From Patescibacteria group bacterium (GTDB lineage: Bacteria; Patescibacteriota; Patescibacteriia; Patescibacteriales; GWC2-42-12), in assembly GCA_018827685.1 (NCBI GenBank), contig JAHJXD010000070.1, positions 1-14,841 on the forward strand: 14,841 nt of DNA, written 5' to 3'. The position numbers were made by a program, and so were the translations under genes. Numbering within the stretch: the stretch's first letter is position 1; each line of letters starts with the position of its first letter. The notes beneath the pieces are model-generated. The model had not been told where the DNA came from and searched no databases. It was given only the letters and a program-made list of their open reading frames with translations. Shown piece by piece: positions 5,761 to 12,973 of the stretch.

Positions 5761-7686
5761 TTACTGCCCTGCCTCATCATCTTCCCCATTATTTTCTTCT
5801 TCGTCTCTTAGCATATTGGAAGCGAATTCTTTTTTCTCCTGCTCAATTTCTAGAAGTTGGCGCGGATCAGAAGTAATTATTTGGTCTTCGGTATATGAAG
5901 CCACAACTTTAATGGCCGCATGTTTATTGCCGGCAAAAAATATGCCTTCGCCTACTCCGCATTCTAGCAACAAATATTTTTCCCCCTGGGTTAAAACAAA
6001 AGTTTTCTGCACTAATTCAATGGCGGCCGGGGACTGCCTGAGCAGTAACTGCAGGGCCGAATTATTAACAATGGCTTGACCATAAGGCGAAGTTAAAAAA
6101 TCATTAACATCTTGAGTAATAGTGGTCACGCCAAGATAATATTTGCGGCAACGTTTAACTAAGGCATAAATAAATTTAGCGCTGTCTTCATGCTGCATCA
6201 GCCACCAAGCTTCATCAATTACTAAAATTCTTTTTTTCAACTCGGAGCGCACCACATTCCAAATATAATTAATCACCATATAAATAGCAATTGGCCTAAG
6301 TTCGTCTTCTATGTCGCGCACGGAAAAACAAACCAACTGATTATCCATTTTTACGTTGGTCGGATTATTAAACAAACCGGCGAAAGTGCCTTGAGTATAT
6401 TTTTTAAGCCTTAGAGCCAACCCGGCCCCGCCCTCCATACCCTCTAAAATATCTTCTAAATCCTGCACGATCGGCGCTTCAACTTTGGTTAAATCAGAGT
6501 CAGGAGCAATATCTTGTTTGGCATAAGTTTCAAGTAGCGCCCTGTCAATAATAGAATCTTCTTCATGGGTTAAATCACCTAACATTAGCCTAATTAATCC
6601 TTTTACAGTTATCACTCCACTTCTAATTATATTCTCGGCCTTGGACTCTCCGAAAACCGAACGCGGCAGATCAAATGGATTAATTTTATTTTCACTGGCT
6701 AAAGAAATATTGATATAAGTTCCGCCAACCGCCTCGGCCAGATGCTTATATTCGTTTTCCGGATCAATAATAATCACTTCTGTGCCCATCATCAGGCTGC
6801 GTAAAACTTCAAGCTTAATAGCATAACTTTTACCCGCGCCAGAGGTGGCGAAAACCACGCTATTGGCATTTTGCAAGCTAAAACGGTCAAATAAAATTAA
6901 ACTATTATTATGACGATTAATACCATAGAGAACGCCACTGTCAGAAGTAAGTTCGCTTGAGATAAAAGGAAACGAAGAAGCGATCGGCGAAGAATTCATA
7001 TTAGAAACAATATATAATTCATCGTTAGCCAAAGGCAAAGTAGAATTAAAGCCTTGTTCGGCCTGATAAAAAACTCTTTTGGAATAAACTAAGCGCGACC
7101 CAAAAATATTTTCCATTTCTTCGGATAATTTATCAAGTTCTTGTTTGCTGTTCGCATAAATCGTTAAATATAAAGCAAACTGGAAAAATTTTTCTATGCC
7201 TTGGGTTAGGGCGTCACGCAAAGACTCTATATCGCGCAAAGCTGTTTCGCGCAAAGGATCTCTGGCCGCTCCTTTTTCCGAATCTGATATAATTTGCGCT
7301 TCTAAATTACCAACTTTATTTTTAAGCTGGTTTAAAACTACCGCGCTTTCTACTGGATAAAAAAACATAGAGATATCAAAGGTAGAATTCAAATTTATAA
7401 TCGGCGCGAACCAGCCAACGCTGATGTAGCGCGGATAATTAACTACAAAAATAGTTCTAATAAATTTCGACCCCAACTTTAAAAAATCCGAACTTACTTC
7501 AATTGAAGCCGGAGCGATTAAATCTCTGATAGAAAGCGCGCCTCGACGGTAAGATTTTTCTTCCTCAACTAATTCACGCATTAATAAAGGTGTTTCTTCG
7601 AGTTGCTTGACTTTTTGCTCTATGGCCATGGCCTTTTCTTTAAATTCAATCTCTTCTTGTTTTTTTACTTGACCTGGATTAAACAT
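5761..7686 (-). CDS. virB4: VirB4-family type IV secretion ATPase
   Basis: This 641-residue cytoplasmic ATPase energises type IV secretion or conjugation machines. The N-terminal half (to about 240) is the VirB4-type region that docks to the membrane complex. The ATPase half starts with a beta-hairpin LILFDRFSLQNANSVVFA and the Walker A loop TSGAGKS (281-287). It continues with VIIIDPENEY (304-313), Walker B ILVIDEAWW (487-495), and the family motif TTITQDVNDF (521-530). The C-terminus is an acidic tail (EEENNGEDDE). Its length is shorter than the usual 780-850 residues of VirB4, which fits a separate TraC-like protein being encoded just upstream. No Shine-Dalgarno sequence precedes the ATG; a perfect 7-bp hairpin lies between it and the previous stop. 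Neighbours encode PrgI-like and VirB8-like proteins. Confidence 0.92.
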   Translation of the reverse strand: MFNPGQVKKQEEIEFKEKAMAIEQKVKQLEETPLLMRELVEEEKSYRRGALSIRDLIAPASIEVSSDFLKLGSKFIRTIFVVNYPRYISVGWFAPIINLNSTFDISMFFYPVESAVVLNQLKNKVGNLEAQIISDSEKGAARDPLRETALRDIESLRDALTQGIEKFFQFALYLTIYANSKQELDKLSEEMENIFGSRLVYSKRVFYQAEQGFNSTLPLANDELYIVSNMNSSPIASSFPFISSELTSDSGVLYGINRHNNSLILFDRFSLQNANSVVFATSGAGKSYAIKLEVLRSLMMGTEVIIIDPENEYKHLAEAVGGTYINISLASENKINPFDLPRSVFGESKAENIIRSGVITVKGLIRLMLGDLTHEEDSIIDRALLETYAKQDIAPDSDLTKVEAPIVQDLEDILEGMEGGAGLALRLKKYTQGTFAGLFNNPTNVKMDNQLVCFSVRDIEDELRPIAIYMVINYIWNVVRSELKKRILVIDEAWWLMQHEDSAKFIYALVKRCRKYYLGVTTITQDVNDFLTSPYGQAIVNNSALQLLLRQSPAAIELVQKTFVLTQGEKYLLLECGVGEGIFFAGNKHAAIKVVASYTEDQIITSDPRQLLEIEQEKKEFASNMLRDEEENNGEDDEAGQ

Positions 7687-7696
7687 AATAATTATA

Positions 7697-7715
7697 TTTA
7701 GTAAAATATACTAAA
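7697..7715. promoter_or_regulatory. Short perfect hairpin in the gap before virB4
   Basis: TTTAGTA (7697-7703) and TACTAAA (7709-7715) are perfect inverted repeats around AAATA. They fill the 31-base gap between the TraC-like stop codon and the virB4 start. All pairs but one per arm are A-T, so the RNA stem would be weak. It may be an operator, an mRNA processing or translation-control element, or chance in AT-rich DNA. Confidence 0.3.
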
Positions 7716-7717
7716 CA

Positions 7718-8395
7718 CTACTCTGCCAACCTTAATTCTTTTATATCAACCAATTTTTGATTAACAGAAGTTTCCGGATTATAAGTATTATAAAATAATT
7801 CAATTAAACTTTGAGTATCTAACTGCACGGCATTCACGCCCATACTTGCCAGACCTCCGACAATGTTCTCCACCCGCCTGGTCAATTCAAGCCGTCTTTT
7901 TAAAAATCTCTCTTCTTTCATTTTAATAATAGAAGCCGGCCTTAAAGATTCAAGCAATTTAGCAAAAAAACCTTTTTGCTTATCAGACAATGGATTATAA
8001 GCAACAACTATATAAAACTTTTTATTCATAATTTTCCCAAAGGAAATTAATTCGCTAACATATTGCAGATACTCGGCAGTTTGCATTTTTAAAAGCTCGT
8101 TAGTTTGTTCTTTTTCCTTTTGCTTTAAAATGGCAAGATAATTATCAATATTAAGCTCGCGCGATTGCATGACAATCTGCAAAGAAAAATCAATATTATT
8201 TAAAAAACCCACATAAGAAGAAATAATCGCGTTTTGCTCGTCCTCGCTTTTTAAGGCGAAATTAATACTGGCGACCAAAAGAACCGCGCGTAAAGTGCCG
8301 TCGCGCATAATTATAGTATCTTCGCGAAATTCAGCAATATCCAAATACTGCTGGGTTGAACTTGTTATTTTGTTTCTGGCTAATTTATTGGCCAT
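7718..8395 (-). CDS. TraC-like / VirB4 N-terminal-domain protein
   Basis: The 225-residue protein resembles the N-terminal domain of TraC/VirB4 ATPases but has no Walker motifs. The match is the opening YLDIAEFREDTIIMRDGTLR, then AVLLVASINFALKSEDEQ (about 34-51) and a conserved-looking LQIVMQSRELNIDNYL (about 72-87). The rest is helical, with a FYIVVAYNPLS strand (about 126-136) and ends with MGVNAVQLDTQSLIELFYNTYNP. A stand-alone TraC-like protein before a full VirB4 is a layout I associate with Patescibacteria clusters; it probably docks the ATPase to the membrane complex. It starts 1 base after the PrgI-like stop and is followed by virB4 after a 31-base gap. The ATG leader is AT-rich with no clear ribosome binding site. 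Confidence 0.75.
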   Translation of the reverse strand: MANKLARNKITSSTQQYLDIAEFREDTIIMRDGTLRAVLLVASINFALKSEDEQNAIISSYVGFLNNIDFSLQIVMQSRELNIDNYLAILKQKEKEQTNELLKMQTAEYLQYVSELISFGKIMNKKFYIVVAYNPLSDKQKGFFAKLLESLRPASIIKMKEERFLKRRLELTRRVENIVGGLASMGVNAVQLDTQSLIELFYNTYNPETSVNQKLVDIKELRLAE

Positions 8396-8396
8396 A

Positions 8397-8873
8397 TTAA
8401 TTTATTTCTCTCTTCATATTTTTAATTTCGCTGGCTCCGCCCTCTTCTTCTCCGCCTTGATAAGCTCCTTTAGTATCAACAATTAACGACAATTCGGCTA
8501 AGCGAGAGGTAGTATAATGTTTATTCAAAACTGCCGTGGCGACCGGAATAAAATGACTCTCTTCAATGCCATAATTATCGGCTTGCAACCAAGAACCAGC
8601 AGACCAAACTCTTAATTTTGACCGCTTAAAAGTTTGAAATAAATTTAAAATAAAATAATGAAAAGGCCGGCCGTTTATTTTTAAAAAAGCAAAAACACAG
8701 GTAACTGATAATGTAAATAAGCTGAAAATTACAAATAAAGAAAAACTAAATATTTTATAAGAGATTGCTATGATTAAAAATCCAGCCAGTATAATAATAA
8801 ATTGCCTAACCGTTACCGGGCCGATAATTTTATCTTCAACATCAATAAATTGCGGGACAATAAATTGTTGCAT
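8397..8873 (-). CDS. PrgI family inner-membrane protein (VirB3-like position)
   Basis: The 158-residue protein starts MQQFIVPQFIDVEDKIIGPV, followed by TVRQFIIILAG. This is the typical opening of the PrgI family: a short IPQ-type strand, then a Thr-x-Arg-Gln before the first membrane helix. Two adjacent membrane helices cover about 24-42 and 45-65, followed by GRPFHYFILNLFQTF, also typical, and a cytoplasmic Gly/Glu-rich tail (GGEEEGGAS). PrgI proteins occur next to virB4 in Gram-positive conjugative elements and take the place of VirB3, linking the ATPase to the membrane channel. The gene is packed between neighbours with gaps of 2 and 1 bases, so it belongs firmly to this operon. No Shine-Dalgarno sequence is visible. 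Confidence 0.85.
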   Translation of the reverse strand: MQQFIVPQFIDVEDKIIGPVTVRQFIIILAGFLIIAISYKIFSFSLFVIFSLFTLSVTCVFAFLKINGRPFHYFILNLFQTFKRSKLRVWSAGSWLQADNYGIEESHFIPVATAVLNKHYTTSRLAELSLIVDTKGAYQGGEEEGGASEIKNMKREIN

Positions 8874-8875
8874 AA

Positions 8876-10273
8876 TTAAAAACGCAAACTTTTATTTAAA
8901 TCCATAATCGTTTTAAATTCATCCGCGGTTAAATAATCCGAGCCGGCGGTTTTTCTTTCTTCTATTATAACATCAACCGGTTTATTTTCGCTAATGCTAA
9001 AATTTCCTATTTTCAGATATAATTTATTAATCGGACTTAATCGCCAAAATTTAATGCCTTCAAGTTTTTTACCATAGCCTTGTTCTGCCAATAAATTAAT
9101 CTTACTTTTAATTTTATCAGCGCTTTTTAATGGATCCTTATCCAGTCTGCGAAAATTAATTAAATCCATGTATTTAATCTCGTCCAAAGGCCCCATAACG
9201 CGAGGCACATATTTAACATCTTCAATTTTAACTTTCTGGTTCTGGCTTAAATTTTCCGCTTCAAACCTGCGCTTTATTAAAGGCATAACGTCTGAATCCC
9301 TGCCTGCCGCAGGCTGAATTGGTTTAGCCTTAAATTGAGTTTTAGGCGCAACAAGAATTTTTTCTTGAATTTTTGGGACATTTTTTTGCAATACGGCGGC
9401 CGGAATAACCGCCGGAGTTAAAGGGGCCAGTTCATGACCAGTGTCCAATTTTTTAAAATCATTTTTTGTTTTATCGTGTTTTTGAGCTAATTTAGAAAAG
9501 TCATAGGCCGCGTCTCTGGAAATTTCCGGTCTTAAGGGTAAATCTAATTTTTCTAACTTGGGTAATATTGTTTTTGGCAATGGCCTGATCGCTTCGCCAG
9601 GCTTTGAATTCAAAATTTTGTCAACGAGCAACATAACTTTTTCAGCCGATTCTTCATCAAAACTTAAACCACCATTTAAAAATGGCTTAACTAAAGCCGC
9701 TTGAGTCTCAAGTGTATCGCGGATGCCGCGCAAATAAGTTCTTAAAATTTGCAAAAATCTATCGGCTAAATCAGATGAGCCAAAATTAATTTGAACGCGG
9801 CTGATTATTTCTTTTAGTTTTTCGTCAATAGTCGGCGAAGCCATGCTAAAATTTTCAGCCATGACTATTTTTTGGGTTAATTTTCTGATTTCTTCTTCAT
9901 CGTCTGAAGAAAAGAAAAAATTAGCGCCTTCAATTTTGGGTTTGCTTATCCGCGGCGCATCCACAGTCGGCATGGTCGGTATAACGCGCTTTACAGAGTC
10001 AGCCGCGAAATAATCACCGAGTGAAAAAAAAATTTTTTCTTTTAATTCCTTGGCCAATTCTAAACTTTGCTCTTTTGCTAAATTTTCTTTAAACAAATAA
10101 TCTGATAAATCATTAAGCGCGATCTCGCGCACCATAACTTTCATAATTAAAGCAGCCAGAGCAAAATTATATTTTTTCTCTAACGCTTCAATTTTTGCCA
10201 TAGCCTGTTCGTCGGAAACTTTTTGCCTTAAATCGGTCGGTAAATTATTAAATTTTTGTAAATATCCAAGCAT
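8876..10273 (-). CDS. Unknown 465-residue protein, first gene of the T4SS-like cluster
   Basis: I do not recognise the family. There is no signal peptide and no membrane helix. The N-terminal about 100 residues are helical and charged (LPTDLRQKVSDEQAMAKIEA). A second helical region covers about 120-235 (DEEEIRKLTQKIVMAENF; LADRFLQILRTYLRGIRD). A Pro/Lys-rich, probably disordered linker spans about 240-340. The last 120 residues form a compact domain (VPRVMGPLDEIKYMDLINFR; YLTADEFKTIMDLNKSLRF). The linker contains an in-frame GC-rich palindrome encoding PAAGRD. It sits 2 bases upstream of the PrgI-like gene and 27 bases after metK, so it almost certainly works with the VirB4 machine, as a cytoplasmic adaptor, coupling or regulatory subunit. 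That role is inferred from position only. Confidence 0.75.
   Translation of the reverse strand: MLGYLQKFNNLPTDLRQKVSDEQAMAKIEALEKKYNFALAALIMKVMVREIALNDLSDYLFKENLAKEQSLELAKELKEKIFFSLGDYFAADSVKRVIPTMPTVDAPRISKPKIEGANFFFSSDDEEEIRKLTQKIVMAENFSMASPTIDEKLKEIISRVQINFGSSDLADRFLQILRTYLRGIRDTLETQAALVKPFLNGGLSFDEESAEKVMLLVDKILNSKPGEAIRPLPKTILPKLEKLDLPLRPEISRDAAYDFSKLAQKHDKTKNDFKKLDTGHELAPLTPAVIPAAVLQKNVPKIQEKILVAPKTQFKAKPIQPAAGRDSDVMPLIKRRFEAENLSQNQKVKIEDVKYVPRVMGPLDEIKYMDLINFRRLDKDPLKSADKIKSKINLLAEQGYGKKLEGIKFWRLSPINKLYLKIGNFSISENKPVDVIIEERKTAGSDYLTADEFKTIMDLNKSLRF
9302..9314. repeat. GC-rich palindrome GCCTGC-C-GCAGGC inside a coding region
   Basis: A perfect 6-bp inverted repeat with a one-base centre sits in an AT-rich gene and is translated in frame as part of PAAGRDSD in the disordered linker of the 465-residue protein. 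It looks like a short inserted repeat element of a kind I recall being common in Patescibacteria genomes, placed where the protein tolerates it. Confidence 0.55.
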
Positions 10274-10300
10274 GTGATTGGAAAATTAGAAATATAGTTA

Positions 10301-11503
10301 TTATACCATAATATTTTTTAGATTGCGCCAGTTTTTTGCTTCTTTCTTTAGTATTTTCACTTTATCAACAGCTTCCCATGTAAAATCCTTGTCATTTCTG
10401 CCAAAATGTCCATAAGCCGCTGTTTTTTTATAAATTGATCTTTTTAAATTTAAATGCTCTATAATCTGCTTTGGCCGAAAATCAAAATGTTTATTTATTA
10501 ACTTTAAAATATTCTCTTCTGAAATTTTATTAGTCCCATAAGTGTCAATATAAATACCCACAGGCCTTGCTATGCCAATAGCATAAGCAACCTGTAATAA
10601 ACACTTATCAGCCAGTCCGGCCGCTACAACATTTTTAGCAACATACCTGGCCATATAAGCGCCGCTCCTATCTACTTTTGTTAAATCTTTTCCGGAAAAC
10701 GCGCCGCCGCCATGCGGCACAGCTCCGCCATAAGTGTCAACAATAATTTTTCTGCCGGTTAAACCAGTGTCGGCCGGAGGTCCGCCAAAAGTAAATTTAC
10801 CCGTGGCATTGATAAAATATTTAGTTTTACTGTCAAGCAACTTGCCCATTACAGGTTTAATTACATTTTTCATAATATCTGCTCGCAGTTTTTTTAAACT
10901 TACTTTTTCACTATGATGCGCGGCAATAACAACAGTTTCTGCTCTTATTGCTTTGTTATTATTATATTCAATCGTCACCTGGCTTTTACCATCAGGTCTT
11001 AAATAAGGTAAAGTGCCATGTTTTCTCGCGCAAGCTAATTTTTTAGTCAATTTATTTGCTAAAACTATTGGCAAAGGCATAAACTCAGGTGTTTCATTAG
11101 TCGCGTAACCAATCATTAGTCCTTGATCCCCGGCTCCTTGCTCTTTACATTCTCCTTGTCCTTCATTAACACCTTGCGCAATATCCGAACTTTGCTCATG
11201 AATACACACCATAACACCCACATCGTCGCAACAGAATCCATATTCTTGTTTATCATAACCAATATCTCTTAGCACTTCTCTAACAACTTTTTCAATATTA
11301 ACATAAGCGGTAGTAGTAACTTCTCCGCCAACAACAACCAAGCCTGTGGTACAAAAAGTTTCCACGGCAGATCGACTGTTTGGATCTATTTTTAGCATTT
11401 CATCATAAATGCCATCGCTAATCTGATCGCAAACTTTATCAGGATGACCTTCGGTTACTGATTCGGAAGTAATAAGCTTAATATTTTTTTCAGGCATAAA
11501 CAT
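10301..11503 (-). CDS. metK: S-adenosylmethionine synthetase
   Basis: This 400-residue cytoplasmic enzyme makes SAM from methionine and ATP. The N-terminal signature [19 protein letters not shown] (13-31) holds the ATP-binding His20 and Asp22. Further family motifs are [18 protein letters not shown], the P-loop-like [10 protein letters not shown] with the following [12 protein letters not shown], and the C-terminal AYGHFGRND. Length is normal for bacterial MetK, so it appears complete. The annotated ATG at 11503 is two codons before another ATG (11497, MPEKN); neither has a ribosome binding site. It lies 180 bases after ahcY, with AT-rich heptamer repeats between, and 27 bases before the T4SS-like cluster, so read-through into that cluster is likely. 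I see no SAM riboswitch in the leader. Confidence 0.96.
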   Translation of the reverse strand: MFMPEKNIKLITSESVTEGHPDKVCDQISDGIYDEMLKIDPNSRSAVETFCTTGLVVVGGEVTTTAYVNIEKVVREVLRDIGYDKQEYGFCCDDVGVMVCIHEQSSDIAQGVNEGQGECKEQGAGDQGLMIGYATNETPEFMPLPIVLANKLTKKLACARKHGTLPYLRPDGKSQVTIEYNNNKAIRAETVVIAAHHSEKVSLKKLRADIMKNVIKPVMGKLLDSKTKYFINATGKFTFGGPPADTGLTGRKIIVDTYGGAVPHGGGAFSGKDLTKVDRSGAYMARYVAKNVVAAGLADKCLLQVAYAIGIARPVGIYIDTYGTNKISEENILKLINKHFDFRPKQIIEHLNLKRSIYKKTAAYGHFGRNDKDFTWEAVDKVKILKKEAKNWRNLKNIMV

Positions 11504-11542
11504 ATAGATAAAACATTATGACTCCGCACATGTTTATAAAAT

Positions 11543-11602
11543 AATTTTGAATTTAAAATTTTGAATTTTAATTGAATTTTTAATTTTCTAATTTTTAATG
11601 TC
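11543..11602. repeat. AT-rich heptamer repeats between ahcY and metK
   Basis: Four 7-base units, AATTTTG, AATTTAA, AATTTTG and AATTTTA, run from 11543 to 11570 and then decay into looser TTTTTAA-type units. A second small heptamer run, TTTCAAA twice at 11668-11681, lies just before the ahcY stop codon. The 180-base gap holds nothing else I can name: no hairpin with a T-run and no riboswitch. Confidence 0.6.
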
Positions 11603-11683
11603 TTAGAATAATCTTATTTTTTGCTTATTTTTGTTTTAAAATTTAAAATTAAATTATTTAAAATTGATTTCAAATTTCAAACT

Positions 11684-12961
11684 TCAGGTTCCTATTTCCC
11701 ATGACCTTAAATATTTTTCTTGCTCTTTGGTTAATTTATCTATGCTAATTTTCATTGATTTTAATTTTAAATCCGCGACATATTTTTCAATTTCTGTTGG
11801 CACATTGTATATTTTTTTTTCCAACTTCTGATAATTTTTAGCAACAAATTCACAAGCCAAGGCTTGAGTGGAAAAACTCATATCCATAACACTGGCAGGA
11901 TGACCCTCTGCCGCAGCTAAATTAATTAACCGACCATCAGCTAGCAAATAAATACTTTTGACTTTTGACTTTTGACTTTCAACTTTTATCACATATTCAT
12001 CTACATTATTTCTAACATTTTTATTAATTTTAACTGCTAATTTGTTTAATTCAGAAATATTTATTTCAACATCAAAATGCCCTGAATTGCAAACTATTGC
12101 TTTGTCTTTCATTAATCTAAAATGCTCTTCCCTTATCACGCCTGTATTGCCTGTTAGAGTGCAAAATAAATCTCCAAGTCTTGCCGCTTGTTTCATTGGC
12201 ATTACTTGAAAACCGTCCATGCAAGCTTCAAGCGCTTTAATTTCATCCACTTCTGTAATAATTACTTTAGCTCCCATGCCGCGCGCGCGCGAAGCAAAGC
12301 CGCGGCCGCACCATCCATAACCGGCTACTACCACATTTTTTCCAGCAATTAAAATATCAGTGGCGCGAATAATTCCATCAATGGTTGATTGACCTGTGCC
12401 ATATCGGTTATCAAACATATTTTTGGTTTTGGCATCATTAACCGCGATAATAGGCGCTTGCAATTTTCCAGCTTGCTCTAAAGCTTTTAATCTAATAACG
12501 CCTGTTGTTGTTTCTTCCATACTGCCCCAAATTTGTTCAACTTGTTTTTTATATTTTGTGTGCAAAAGCCACAGTAAATCAGCGCCATCATCCATAGTAA
12601 TGTTTGGTTTAAATTGCAAAGCTTTTTCCAAATGCGAATAATAAATATTTTTATTTTCGCCATGAATAGCATAAACATTAATGCCAAAATCTTTAACCAA
12701 GCCGGCCGCGACATCATCTTGAGTTGACAATGGATTAGAAGCGCAGAGCAAAACTTTAGCTCCGCCCGCTTTCAGAGTTCTAACTAAATTAGCGGTTTCG
12801 GCTGTAACATGCAAACAAGCCGACAGTCTCACTCCATTAAGCGGTTTTTCTTTCTGCCATCTTGCTTTAACCAAATTTAAAACAGGCATGTCTTTAAACG
12901 CCCATTCAATTCGTTTTTTTCCAACCGCGGCTAACTTGATGTTTTTGATATCGTATCGCAT
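11684..12961 (-). CDS. ahcY: Adenosylhomocysteinase (S-adenosylhomocysteine hydrolase)
   Basis: This 425-residue enzyme splits S-adenosylhomocysteine into adenosine and homocysteine using bound NAD. Substrate-domain motifs are ACLHVTAETANLV (His51), TMDDGADL (Asp124/125), GSMEETTTG (Glu149/150) and VNDAKTKNMFDNRYG with Lys180 and Asp184. The NAD-binding Rossmann loop is VAGYGWCGRG (GxGxxG 214-219). Near the end are CNSGHFDVEI (His295) and GRLINLAAAEGHP. The C-terminus stops at YLRSWEIGT and lacks the KPxxYRY tail of longer forms, as in the short archaeal/Thermotoga-like type. Residues 324-336 (VIKVESQKSKVKS) replace the usual loop of about 7 residues and are encoded by a 7-bp tandem repeat. 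It is 12 bases downstream of the PfkB kinase gene. No Shine-Dalgarno sequence. Confidence 0.96.
   Translation of the reverse strand: MRYDIKNIKLAAVGKKRIEWAFKDMPVLNLVKARWQKEKPLNGVRLSACLHVTAETANLVRTLKAGGAKVLLCASNPLSTQDDVAAGLVKDFGINVYAIHGENKNIYYSHLEKALQFKPNITMDDGADLLWLLHTKYKKQVEQIWGSMEETTTGVIRLKALEQAGKLQAPIIAVNDAKTKNMFDNRYGTGQSTIDGIIRATDILIAGKNVVVAGYGWCGRGFASRARGMGAKVIITEVDEIKALEACMDGFQVMPMKQAARLGDLFCTLTGNTGVIREEHFRLMKDKAIVCNSGHFDVEINISELNKLAVKINKNVRNNVDEYVIKVESQKSKVKSIYLLADGRLINLAAAEGHPASVMDMSFSTQALACEFVAKNYQKLEKKIYNVPTEIEKYVADLKLKSMKISIDKLTKEQEKYLRSWEIGT
11954..11988. repeat. Five-unit 7-bp tandem repeat within ahcY
   Basis: Plus-strand units are ACTTTTG, ACTTTTG, ACTTTTG, ACTTTCA and ACTTTTA, exactly 35 bases. 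They encode most of the extra residues (ESQKSKVKS region) in the loop before IYLLADGRL. Because 7 is not a multiple of 3, gain or loss of one unit would shift the ahcY frame and remove the last 90 or so residues. Confidence 0.8.
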
Positions 12962-12973
12962 AACATAATAATT

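Noticed and set aside
7686..8395. virB4 split by a frameshift into TraC-like and ATPase genes
   Set aside because: The ATPase gene has its own start and VirB4-type N-terminal region, there is a stop plus a 31-base gap, and separate TraC-like genes fit this type of cluster.
11504..11683. SAM riboswitch upstream of metK
   Set aside because: The leader is AT-rich heptamer repeat with no conserved riboswitch core or paired stems.
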